Below, one piece after another: positions 1 through 5,735 of a DNA stretch of 6,559 bases. How positions within the stretch are numbered: the stretch's first letter is position 1; each line of letters opens with the position of its first letter. The stretch lies in contig JALZUX010000455.1 of NCBI GenBank assembly GCA_023301405.1, positions 1-6,559 of the forward strand. The letters are read 5' to 3'. This stretch comes from Granulosicoccaceae bacterium. Its GTDB lineage: Bacteria > Pseudomonadota > Gammaproteobacteria > Granulosicoccales > Granulosicoccaceae. The position numbers were made by a program, and so were the translations under genes. The notes below the pieces were generated by a model. It saw only the letters and a list, made by a program, of their open reading frames with translations, had not been told where the DNA came from and ran no database searches.

Positions 1-5
1 TTTTT

Positions 6-1454
6 CTATTCGGTGTTGGCTGGTTGTTTTATTGTATCAAAGGCTGTCAGTGCGCGTTGGCGACTTTCTTTGAGATCAACGAGTGGCGATGGGTAATCAA
101 ACTTTTGTCTCTCAGTGGCATCAAGTTCCCAGGGCTTGTGGATAAACTTGTTGGGCATATCAGTAAGTTCGGGTACCCAAAGCCTGACGTACTCACCAGC
201 GGAATCAAATTTTTCCCCTTGTAGTACGGGGTTGAAAATACGAAAGTATGGTGCCGCGTCTGCACCGCTTCCGGCAGCCCATTGCCAGCCCATCACGTTA
301 CTGGCCAGATCGGCGTCGACTAAAGTATCGCGAAACCATTGTTCACCACTTTGCCATGGGATGAGTAAATTTTTAATCAAATAGGAAGCCACAACCATGC
401 GTACGCGATTATGCATCCAGCCGGTAGCGTAGAGCTCACGCATTCCTGCATCCACGATGGGCACTCCAGTCATTCCTTGTTGCCATGCGCGTAGGTTTTT
501 TTGCTGATTTTTAGCCCATGGAAATTTTTCGAAGCGTTTGTCCAGCGGTTTTTTTATTGTTTGCGGAAAGTGGTACAGCAGTGTGTAAGCAAATTCTCGC
601 CAGATGACTTCTTTTGCAAAGGTTTCTTCGTCGGTGTTTAACCCTGTTAATGTGCCTTTATGTTGAGTTAGGACATGCATTATTTGTCGAGGGCTGATTT
701 CCCCGAAATGCAAATGAGGTGATAGGCCCGATGTGCCTGAAACCGAAGGTATGTTTCGTTCATTTGCGTAAAAATGCACAGAGTTTTTTAAAAAACGTTT
801 TAACGAGGCCATGGCGGATTTTTCGCCCACTTTCCAATACGACATCATACCAAGGTGCCAGTCTTTCTCGGGTAGCAGTGCTAATGAATCGATGGAGTGC
901 AGAAATAAATTGTCACGTTTTTTAGTGTCTGGCGCAGCAGCAATAGCTTTAGGAGTGGATAGGGGCTTGGTGCCTGGTAGTGATTTTGCGCGCATACGCC
1001 AGAACGGTGTGAAAACACGATAAGGTGTGCCGTCTGCTTTGACCGTTTCCCACGGTTCTGCGTTAAGTGAAGCGTTAAAGCTTTCCGGTGATAGTGCAGC
1101 TAATGCTGTTTTTATTTTTTTGTCACGTTTGATGGTCGCAGGGTCGTAGCATCGATTCCAGAACAAACGATTAGCACTATAAGTAGCACTAAGTTGTTGT
1201 AGGATTTCGATGGGGTCGCCTTGTGCTATTTTCAGTTCAGTGCCGCGACTTTGCAGTGATTGGTTCAGGCTTTCCAGTGAATGGTGCAGCCAGACTCGAC
1301 TAGCTGCGCCCAACTGACTTACGGTTTGGTCGCAGGGGTCATCGATGAATAGGCAAATGATGGCATCGCATGCGGCACAGGCTGCATGTAATGCTGGATT
1401 GTCTGCGATACGAAGATCCTGACGAAACCATACAATACCGATGTTTTTACTCAT
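6..1454 (-). CDS. phrB: Deoxyribodipyrimidine photolyase, class I (CPD photolyase)
   Basis: Cytoplasmic flavoenzyme that uses blue or near-UV light to split cyclobutane pyrimidine dimers in DNA. Seen, numbered from the ATG at 1454 (482 aa; the E. coli enzyme is 472): an N-terminal antenna domain opening with IGIVWFRQDLRIADNP; a C-terminal FAD domain with SGLSPHLHFGEISPRQ (about 242-257), TGWMHNRVRM and DAAPYFRIFNP. By alignment with E. coli PhrB from memory, the electron-transfer Trp triad (W313, W367, W390), the flavin-facing Asn (N386) and the lesion-contacting E282, W285 and R286 are all kept, so an active repair enzyme is expected, probably with a folate-type antenna. Start: the frame stays open to a TTG at 1532 with an ATG at 1505. 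None of the three has a clear Shine-Dalgarno sequence. I chose 1454 because it puts the family's conserved N-terminus at residue 4; longer forms add a polar Asn/Thr/Pro-rich tail. The TAG stop is at 6-8. Confidence 0.95.
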   Translation of the reverse strand: MSKNIGIVWFRQDLRIADNPALHAACAACDAIICLFIDDPCDQTVSQLGAASRVWLHHSLESLNQSLQSRGTELKIAQGDPIEILQQLSATYSANRLFWNRCYDPATIKRDKKIKTALAALSPESFNASLNAEPWETVKADGTPYRVFTPFWRMRAKSLPGTKPLSTPKAIAAAPDTKKRDNLFLHSIDSLALLPEKDWHLGMMSYWKVGEKSAMASLKRFLKNSVHFYANERNIPSVSGTSGLSPHLHFGEISPRQIMHVLTQHKGTLTGLNTDEETFAKEVIWREFAYTLLYHFPQTIKKPLDKRFEKFPWAKNQQKNLRAWQQGMTGVPIVDAGMRELYATGWMHNRVRMVVASYLIKNLLIPWQSGEQWFRDTLVDADLASNVMGWQWAAGSGADAAPYFRIFNPVLQGEKFDSAGEYVRLWVPELTDMPNKFIHKPWELDATERQKFDYPSPLVDLKESRQRALTAFDTIKQPANTE

Positions 1455-1572
1455 TGGTCGAGTGGGGTCAGGGTTACTGCTATCATTGGTCTGTTGATTA
1501 GTCATGAGTTCTGCCGCAGTCGTGTGTTTCAATAGACGTAGGTCAGTGGAAACCGTCGTATTAGTGATTCAC

Positions 1573-1602
1573 TGTATAGTGCTTACCGGGTTGTTCTAAT
1601 AG
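1573..1602 (-). promoter_or_regulatory. Weak candidate promoter for the photolyase gene
   Basis: Read on the minus strand, a TATACA -10-like hexamer lies at 1578-1573, about 40 bases before the TTG and 120 before the preferred ATG. The upstream -35 match is poor (TTAGAA-like at about 15 bases spacing). The hexamer sits inside an imperfect palindrome, CACTGTATAGTG (1570-1581, 10 of 12 positions symmetric), which could be an operator or chance. No LexA box of the CTGT-N8-ACAG type is present. Low-confidence reading by eye. Confidence 0.2.
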
Positions 1603-1643
1603 TTTACTGTAATTTTATCCTAGCGGACAAACTATAGTTTTTG

Positions 1644-1697
1644 CGCTCTTCTGTCTTTAGTAAAAAAATTCAGTAATTTTAATACGCTGGAAGAGCG
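1644..1697. repeat. 8-bp inverted repeat around an AT-rich spacer
   Basis: CGCTCTTC at 1644-1651 is matched exactly by its reverse complement GAAGAGCG at 1690-1697, with a 38-base AT-rich spacer. It lies in the gap between the photolyase and the glutathione S-transferase genes. It could be a pair of protein-binding half-sites, or a long-range stem in the transferase mRNA trailer or the photolyase upstream region. An A-run at 1723-1730 (a U-run for a minus-strand transcript) lies just outside it, but I see no good stem directly upstream of that run, so I do not call a terminator. Confidence 0.4.
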
Positions 1698-1748
1698 ATC
1701 AGATAAAGTATCTACGTTACCCAAAAAAAACTAATGTTGGCAATTGAG

Positions 1749-2393
1749 TTATAACGGTAGCTCGGAAGCCGAGTGTGAATCGATGGAGTATGAATACACC
1801 TTATCAAGAAAGCGTGGTTGCGATCTAATGTTATTGATCCATCTTACGATGTTTGAGTACTGTTGAAGCGGTAAGTTTGCTTCATCAGCGCGGTGAACAT
1901 AGGCAAACATTGAGATATCAGCAATCGTGTATAGGTCTCCACCCAGGAATCGGTTTCTGGATAATTCATGGTTCAGAATTTCAAGGGATTTCAGTGACCC
2001 GATTCGTTTGGAGTCGAGTATATCTTTTGAGCGGTTGTGATCTTTCCCGGTTAGTACCCAATGTCGTAATGTTGCTACGGTTGATTGCACACACTCACCT
2101 TCAAAGAACAACCACTGCAAAATTTTTGCGCGGTGGTAATTGTCATCCGGAAGAAACTGAGTGTCCTCAGCTAGAAAAGCTAATATAGCATTCGACTCTG
2201 CCAAGGTGCGACCATCAGTCAGGCGTAGCGCTGGAACTGCACCAGTTGGATTGATAGAAAGGTATTCGTCTTTTTGTCCTTGTCCTTCGAAAATACTGAC
2301 AATATGAGTTTTATAGGGTATTTCAAGTTGGTTCAGAAGCAATCTTATTTTGTAGGCGTTCTGCGATGGTAGGTAATCGTACAATGTCATCAT
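1749..2393 (-). CDS. Glutathione S-transferase family protein
   Basis: Cytosolic GST-fold protein (214 aa from the ATG at 2393), expected to conjugate or exchange glutathione on electrophilic substrates; the actual substrate cannot be read from sequence. Seen: an N-terminal thioredoxin-like domain opening MMTLYDYLPSQNAYKIR, with candidate catalytic Ser at residue 10; the cis-proline motif NPTGAVPAL (Pro54); the Glu66-Ser67 pair that normally binds the gamma-glutamyl group of glutathione; an all-helical C-terminal domain with the N-capping box FLGGDLYTIADISMFAY (about 149-165). Length is typical. Start: the frame extends ten codons upstream to a GTG at 2423, but the ATG pair at 2393 and 2390 matches where family proteins begin; neither choice has a strong Shine-Dalgarno sequence. 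It is separated from both neighbours by over 200 bases, so probably monocistronic. The class is not assigned with confidence. Confidence 0.92.
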   Translation of the reverse strand: MMTLYDYLPSQNAYKIRLLLNQLEIPYKTHIVSIFEGQGQKDEYLSINPTGAVPALRLTDGRTLAESNAILAFLAEDTQFLPDDNYHRAKILQWLFFEGECVQSTVATLRHWVLTGKDHNRSKDILDSKRIGSLKSLEILNHELSRNRFLGGDLYTIADISMFAYVHRADEANLPLQQYSNIVRWINNIRSQPRFLDKVYSYSIDSHSASELPL

Positions 2394-2445
2394 GGGCTTA
2401 TTTTTCTGTGTTTGCTTAGTCACCTATTTTGATGAAAAAGTCCAC

Positions 2446-2522
2446 GATGATCGCACGGATTCTTGCGGTAATAATTGCTCAACGTGTGGACCTATAGATG
2501 ATCACCACGACTGATGATCATC
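2446..2522. repeat. Three GATGATC repeats, one a perfect 10-bp palindrome
   Basis: GATGATC occurs at 2446-2452, 2497-2503 and 2513-2519, that is 53 to 126 bases upstream of the transferase ATG. The second and third copies extend to GATGATCA and are spaced 16 bases start to start; the third is part of the palindrome GATGATCATC (2513-2522). Clustering of a short palindrome-forming word upstream of a gene fits operator half-sites for a dimeric regulator, but no regulator gene is in the window and no known motif is recognised. Confidence 0.35.
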
Positions 2523-2585
2523 GCTTTCTATCAATTAGGTTGAATAGTGCTGTTAGCAGAGTTGCACTGGTATTAACTCAATAGC

Positions 2586-2620
2586 AAAAACAGATTTTCC
2601 GGTGACCCGGTTCAACTGTT
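2586..2620 (-). terminator. Possible terminator of the acyl-CoA synthetase gene
   Basis: Read on the minus strand just past the synthetase stop codon, AACAG (2620-2616) can pair with CTGTT (2593-2589), enclosing a second short stem, CCGG-gtca-CCGG (2610-2599). The outer stem runs straight into a run of U at 2590-2586. The two stems are separated by a mostly unpaired internal loop, so the structure is weaker than a textbook intrinsic terminator. Its position 9 bases after the stop codon supports the call. Confidence 0.35.
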
Positions 2621-2628
2621 GGTGTGCC

Positions 2629-4263
2629 CTAAACTTCGTTTCGTAATTCAACTCGTCGAATTTTTCCGGAGATTGTTTTCGGCAAACTATCCCGATAGCT
2701 TATTTCCCGCGGATACTTGTAAGGTGCAGTGGTTTTTTTTACAAAGTCTTGTATTTGCAGTGTCAGTTCTTCGCTTGCTGTTGCACCTTCTTTTAGTACC
2801 ACAAATGCTTTGACGATATGTCCGCGTACCGCATCGGGCTTACCTACAACTGCAGACTCGACGACGTCCGGGTGCTCTAGCAGTACGCTTTCGACTTCAA
2901 AGGGGCTGATTCGGTAACCTGCTGAGCTAATGATGTCGTCTGATCGACCTACAAACCAGATGTAGCCATCAGTGTCTCTGGTGGCAGTATCGCCGGTGTA
3001 GTACCAGCCGTTTTTAAAATCTTTGGTATCGCGCTGTGTTGGGCCGTCATAGTAGCCGCTGAACAAACCGATAGGGCGCGGGTCGGTGAGCTTAAGGCCG
3101 ATGTGTCCGATTTCGTCGGTATCTACCGGATTGCCGTCGTCGTCTATGACGTCAACATGAAAGCCCGGTACCGACTTACCCATGGATCCATGGCGTACTT
3201 CAAGGCCCGGTCGGTTGGCGACGATATTGACGGTCTCGGTCTGGCCGTAACCGTCATGAATGGTAGTGCCGGTAGAACTCTCCCAGATTCTGATAACTTC
3301 GGGGTTCAGCGGCTCGCCTGCGCTGACTGTGTGCCGTATAGAGTTTAGGTCGTAGGGAGATAGATCCATTTGTGCAAATATCCTAAACACAGTAGGGGGC
3401 GCGCAGAAAGTTGTGACGCCAAGCTTTTTAATCAAATTTAAATGCAAATCCGGATCAAAGCCGCTGCCGTTAAACAGCACCATTGTGCTGTCTAAAAGCC
3501 ATGGCGCAAACAGCATGCCCCACGCGGCTTTTGCCCAACCGGTATCGGATAGGGTCCAGTGGATGTCATTTGGATTCTGATCTAACCAGAAAGCACCTGT
3601 TGTGAGGTGTGCCAGCGCATAGGAGTGGTCACGCGGTACAAGCTTTGGATCTGCCGTTGTGCCAGAGGTGAAATACGCCATTAACAGATCACTACTGCTG
3701 TTTGGCTTACGTGGAAATGTGTCGCTCGCCGCTGTTAATATATTTTCGTAGTCCAGCCACCCGTTGGTTAGCGGCGTTGTGCTGTTTACAACAATACAGT
3801 GTTTCAGCGTTGGGCACTGCGCGCGAATTTCTTCTATTTTTTCGACGTGTTCTGGTGTCACTACCACTGTGGTTGCAGCGGCTTTGGTGATCCGGTACTT
3901 GATATCCTTGGCGGTAAGCAAATTAGTGCCGGGCATAGATACAACGCCTGCCTTCGCGCAGCCAATGATGATTTCGTACCACTCGGGTATTCGTGGCAAT
4001 ACAACTACTGCAAAATCGCCGCGTTGGGTGCCAGCATTAAGTAGGGCAGAGGCGGCACGATTTGATCGTTGTTTTAGTTCAGAAAATGAATGCGTGGTGA
4101 TTTCCTGTCCGTCAGTGCTGACCTCGATATAGGCTGTTTTGTCATGGTTGTCAGCCGCGTAGTCAATGACGTCAAAACCGAAGTTAAACCCCGCAGGTAA
4201 GGTAATGCTGGTATTGCCTGGTTGTTGTAACTGAAGCAATACGTCCTTTACAATCGGGTTCAT
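2629..4263 (-). CDS. Acyl-CoA synthetase, medium-chain (ACSM-like) AMP-forming family
   Basis: ATP-dependent activation of a carboxylic acid to its CoA thioester through an acyl-AMP intermediate, in the cytoplasm. It is 544 aa, normal for the family. Seen in order: AMP-binding P-loop FTSGTTADPK (198-207); the ACSM-type stretch HWTLSDTGWAKAAWG (235-249); GYGQTE (338-343); RPIGLFSGYYDGP (396-408); YTGD with Asp425; hinge GRSDDIISSAGYR (439-451); C-terminal APYKYPRE and PKTISGKI with the catalytic Lys534. The SDTGWAKAAW, RPIGLFSGY and APYKYPR blocks place it with medium-chain synthetases rather than acetyl-CoA synthetase or long-chain FadD. The substrate (medium-chain, branched or aromatic acid) is not determinable here. 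Oddity: the P-loop usually reads TSGTTGxPK; here Ala204-Asp205 replace Gly-x. The ATG at 4263 is supported by AAGGA (4274-4270) six bases upstream. No co-transcribed beta-oxidation gene is visible. Confidence 0.95.
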   Translation of the reverse strand: MNPIVKDVLLQLQQPGNTSITLPAGFNFGFDVIDYAADNHDKTAYIEVSTDGQEITTHSFSELKQRSNRAASALLNAGTQRGDFAVVVLPRIPEWYEIIIGCAKAGVVSMPGTNLLTAKDIKYRITKAAATTVVVTPEHVEKIEEIRAQCPTLKHCIVVNSTTPLTNGWLDYENILTAASDTFPRKPNSSSDLLMAYFTSGTTADPKLVPRDHSYALAHLTTGAFWLDQNPNDIHWTLSDTGWAKAAWGMLFAPWLLDSTMVLFNGSGFDPDLHLNLIKKLGVTTFCAPPTVFRIFAQMDLSPYDLNSIRHTVSAGEPLNPEVIRIWESSTGTTIHDGYGQTETVNIVANRPGLEVRHGSMGKSVPGFHVDVIDDDGNPVDTDEIGHIGLKLTDPRPIGLFSGYYDGPTQRDTKDFKNGWYYTGDTATRDTDGYIWFVGRSDDIISSAGYRISPFEVESVLLEHPDVVESAVVGKPDAVRGHIVKAFVVLKEGATASEELTLQIQDFVKKTTAPYKYPREISYRDSLPKTISGKIRRVELRNEV

Positions 4264-4269
4264 GTTCGG

Positions 4270-4274
4270 TCCTT
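4270..4274 (-). promoter_or_regulatory. Ribosome binding site of the acyl-CoA synthetase
   Basis: AAGGA on the minus strand, with a six-base spacer before the ATG at 4263. It is the clearest Shine-Dalgarno sequence of the minus-strand genes in the window and fixes this start. Confidence 0.75.
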
Positions 4275-4647
4275 ATGGTTGCTGATTGTTTTTTTCATAC
4301 CATTAATTGAGTCAGCTGATCAGGCGGGCTCTTTTATGCATTGGTCACTGGCAATTTTACGCTATTTTTGATTGTGTGTAGAGCATTCGATTGCACGCGC
4401 AAGAGAACTGCTATCGCTTTCATCGCCTCGATATGCTATTGCCCGCTTAGGTGTTTCTACACTGAGTAAACTCTGTTGTCTAGCTTCTTAAGCTTTACTT
4501 ACTGAAGTACGGTTATCAATAATAAAGACTTGATCCCTTAATTTTTTGATCGTTTTTTCACTAGGTGTTACAGGTATCTATATACTTGCCAAGGGCTTTG
4601 ATAAAGATTGAAAGAAAAGAAGGTTGGGCCTTTTATTGCCATATTTT

Positions 4648-4739
4648 AGTAGCCGAGAATCTGCTTATGTTGCATTGAAAGCCCTGACCCAGGTAGCATT
4701 TTGGCCCTGGAGTAGCCATTCTCCCTGTGGTTACTCGGC
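4648..4739. repeat. Inverted-repeat-rich block downstream of the hydrolase gene
   Basis: Several words are repeated here directly or inverted: AGTAGCC at 4648-4654 and 4711-4717; GAGAAT (4655-4660) against ATTCTC (4718-4723); GCCGAG (4652-4657) against CTCGGC (4734-4739); CCAGG (4689-4693) against CCTGG (4706-4710). GAGTAGCC (4710-4717) can fold with GGTTACTC (4729-4736) into an eight-pair stem with one G-U in plus-strand RNA. The block starts about 10 bases past the hydrolase stop codon. It may be a structured mRNA trailer or a dispersed intergenic repeat; I do not recognise the family. Confidence 0.4.
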
Positions 4740-4749
4740 GCGTTTGTTA

Positions 4750-5481
4750 CTATTTTAAATGGCGTGAAAATAGATCAAAAACTTTTTTCCAGCTAGCTTC
4801 TGATGCAACCGTATTGTATGTGGAACGTTCAACAAAGCAGAATCCATGGTCAGCGCCATCAAAGACATTTACTTCAAATTTTAGTCCGGCTGAGTTAAGT
4901 TCAGTGCGCAAAGCAGCTATGTAGTCGGGTGGGGTATATGGGTCAATACTGCCAAAACTGTAGTAGAGTTCTGCGCTGATTCCCTGCAGATGCAAGTGAG
5001 GTGAATCTTCTTCGTCGGTCACCAGGCGCGTACCGTACATGGAAGCTGCACAGGAAAACCGATCAGCAAAGCATTTTGCAGCGGTTGTGACAAACCGGCC
5101 GCTCATGCAGTATCCAATGCTACCCATTTTTTCTGAATCAACCTCTGAGCGACTGTCCAGGTAGCCTATCAGGCCAGCAGTGTCCTGATTGATATCGGCG
5201 TCGGTTAACCCGCGGTAGGCGGCAAGCATCACGGAGGTCATGCTATCGCTGCGGCGTGGTAAATCGAATCGTAGTGTGCCGTAGCGATGGTAGAGGTCGG
5301 GCACGATACACGCGTAACCTTGTCCCGCAATGCGACGGGCCATGTTATGGAGCTCTTCACGAATACCGGGTGCGTCCATGTACAAGATAATTGCCGGCCA
5401 TACGTCACTGAGATCTGGAACGACATAGAAGCTGGGAATTATTCCGTGCGCGCTGGTTACGCCGATCGTGCTTTCGTGCAT
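4750..5481 (-). CDS. Dienelactone hydrolase family protein (alpha/beta hydrolase)
   Basis: Cytoplasmic alpha/beta-hydrolase, 243 aa, the usual length for the dienelactone hydrolase family. Seen: nucleophile elbow GYCMSGR with Cys125; acid FGSIDPYTPP with Asp180; FDGADHGF with His212. These are the Cys-Asp-His triad in the expected order and spacing. The family includes carboxymethylenebutenolidase of the chlorocatechol pathway, but two positions argue against that exact substrate: the Glu of the QEIFG motif (E36 in the Pseudomonas enzyme) is Asp36 in MDAPG, and the Arg four residues after the catalytic His (R206) is Phe216. No chlorocatechol dioxygenase or muconate cycloisomerase gene is nearby. 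It is best read as a hydrolase of an unknown small ester or lactone. The ATG at 5481 fits the family N-terminus; the Shine-Dalgarno sequence is weak. It is divergent from the ABC permease, with 254 bases between. Confidence 0.93.
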   Translation of the reverse strand: MHESTIGVTSAHGIIPSFYVVPDLSDVWPAIILYMDAPGIREELHNMARRIAGQGYACIVPDLYHRYGTLRFDLPRRSDSMTSVMLAAYRGLTDADINQDTAGLIGYLDSRSEVDSEKMGSIGYCMSGRFVTTAAKCFADRFSCAASMYGTRLVTDEEDSPHLHLQGISAELYYSFGSIDPYTPPDYIAALRTELNSAGLKFEVNVFDGADHGFCFVERSTYNTVASEASWKKVFDLFSRHLK

Positions 5482-5540
5482 TGCTGCTTACCAAATGCGG
5501 GTTAATGAGTTATCGCATCATTGCACAATTTACAGTCATA

Positions 5541-5577
5541 AAGGAAAATCGGTATGGGTTTGAAAAATATGCCTTGA
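5541..5577 (+). other. Possible seven-codon leader peptide ORF with ribosome binding site
   Basis: AAGGA at 5541-5545 precedes, by eight bases, an ATG at 5554 that opens the frame MGLKNMP and stops at TGA 5575-5577. The stop overlaps the 5' arm of the terminator-like hairpin at 5571-5593. Placement of a short ribosome-loadable frame over a terminator arm upstream of a transporter gene resembles an attenuator leader. No codon run points to a sensed amino acid, no clear promoter precedes it, and a frame this short can arise by chance. Confidence 0.2.
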
Positions 5578-5593
5578 CCAGGCAAGGCTTTTT
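5571..5593 (+). terminator. Intrinsic-terminator-like hairpin in the divergent region
   Basis: GCCTTG (5571-5576), a six-base loop, CAAGGC (5583-5588), then TTTTT (5589-5593) give a six-pair stem with a U-tract in plus-strand RNA. On the minus strand the same stem is followed by a less regular T-rich stretch, ATATTTTTC, so it may act both ways. No plus-strand gene ends before it, which leaves three readings: an attenuator in a long permease leader, the end of a short RNA made from the divergent region, or insulation. Confidence 0.5.
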
Positions 5594-5650
5594 GGTGAAA
5601 TGCTGACTGACAGGGATTCTATTAACAGCACTACTTGCGGTTCCTAATGG

Positions 5651-5669
5651 GGGCGGCGACTAGCCGCTC
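5651..5669 (+). other. GC-rich hairpin upstream of the permease gene
   Basis: GGGCGGC (5651-5657) pairs with GCCGCTC (5663-5669) around the loop gacta: seven pairs, one of them G-U. There is no U-tract after it. It could be a leader structure if transcription starts upstream, or an operator if it starts near the TTGACA at 5676. Confidence 0.35.
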
Positions 5670-5675
5670 TGCAGA

Positions 5676-5707
5676 TTGACATCCAGCAGTAACCGCTGCA
5701 GTATCAT
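5676..5707 (+). promoter_or_regulatory. Weak candidate promoter for the ABC permease
   Basis: A perfect -35 hexamer TTGACA lies at 5676-5681, and a TATCAT -10-like word at 5702-5707, about 30 bases before the ATG. The 20-base spacer is longer than the usual 16 to 18, so an activator would probably be needed if this is real. CTGCAG occurs on both sides of the -35 (5669-5674 and 5696-5701), each copy palindromic, which could be a regulator pair. By-eye call only. Confidence 0.25.
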
Positions 5708-5735
5708 TTTCGGGGATTCCGCAAGAAGCAACACA

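Larger units (their letters stand above)
4264..4749. other. 486-base gap without a convincing gene
   Basis: This lies between the acyl-CoA synthetase start and the hydrolase stop. It contains the synthetase ribosome binding site and presumably its promoter, though I see no good -35/-10 pair; the best -10-like word is TATGAA about 35 bases upstream of the ATG. ATTG-N8-CAAT (4340-4355) is a weak dyad 77 bases upstream of the ATG. Short stop-free stretches exist on both strands but none has a start, ribosome binding site and recognisable product. The hydrolase-proximal 100 bases are rich in inverted repeats and listed separately. No U-run terminator for the hydrolase is visible. Confidence 0.6.

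Noticed and set aside
6..1454. Assignment as a cryptochrome-DASH or (6-4) photolyase.
   Set aside because: Lesion-binding and triad residues and the WQWAAGSG-DAAPYF context match class I CPD photolyases; the features that mark the DASH or (6-4) groups are not seen.
1723..1730. A-run that would be a U-run for the transferase transcript, considered as its terminator.
   Set aside because: No stable stem lies directly before it; the nearest hairpin (CTCGG-ctt-CCGAG, about 1761-1773) is inside the last codons of the gene and about 30 bases too far.
1853..2188. A 111-codon plus-strand frame opposite the glutathione S-transferase.
   Set aside because: It lies wholly inside a recognisable transferase on the other strand, with no domain or ribosome binding site of its own.
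3764..4132. A 122-codon plus-strand frame opposite the acyl-CoA synthetase.
   Set aside because: The minus strand encodes a complete, motif-rich synthetase here; the plus frame has no family signature and is an antisense shadow.
4340..4355. ATTG-N8-CAAT upstream of the acyl-CoA synthetase, considered as a FadR- or PsrA-type fatty-acid regulator site because it contains TTGGTCACTGG.
   Set aside because: It has only four-base arms and does not match the FadR or PsrA consensus well enough to name.
4365..4577. A minus-strand reading frame of about 70 codons interrupted by a single TAA (4490-4488), which might be a decayed gene.
   Set aside because: The two halves are short enough to be open by chance, there is no start codon with a ribosome binding site, and the translation matches no family I recognise.
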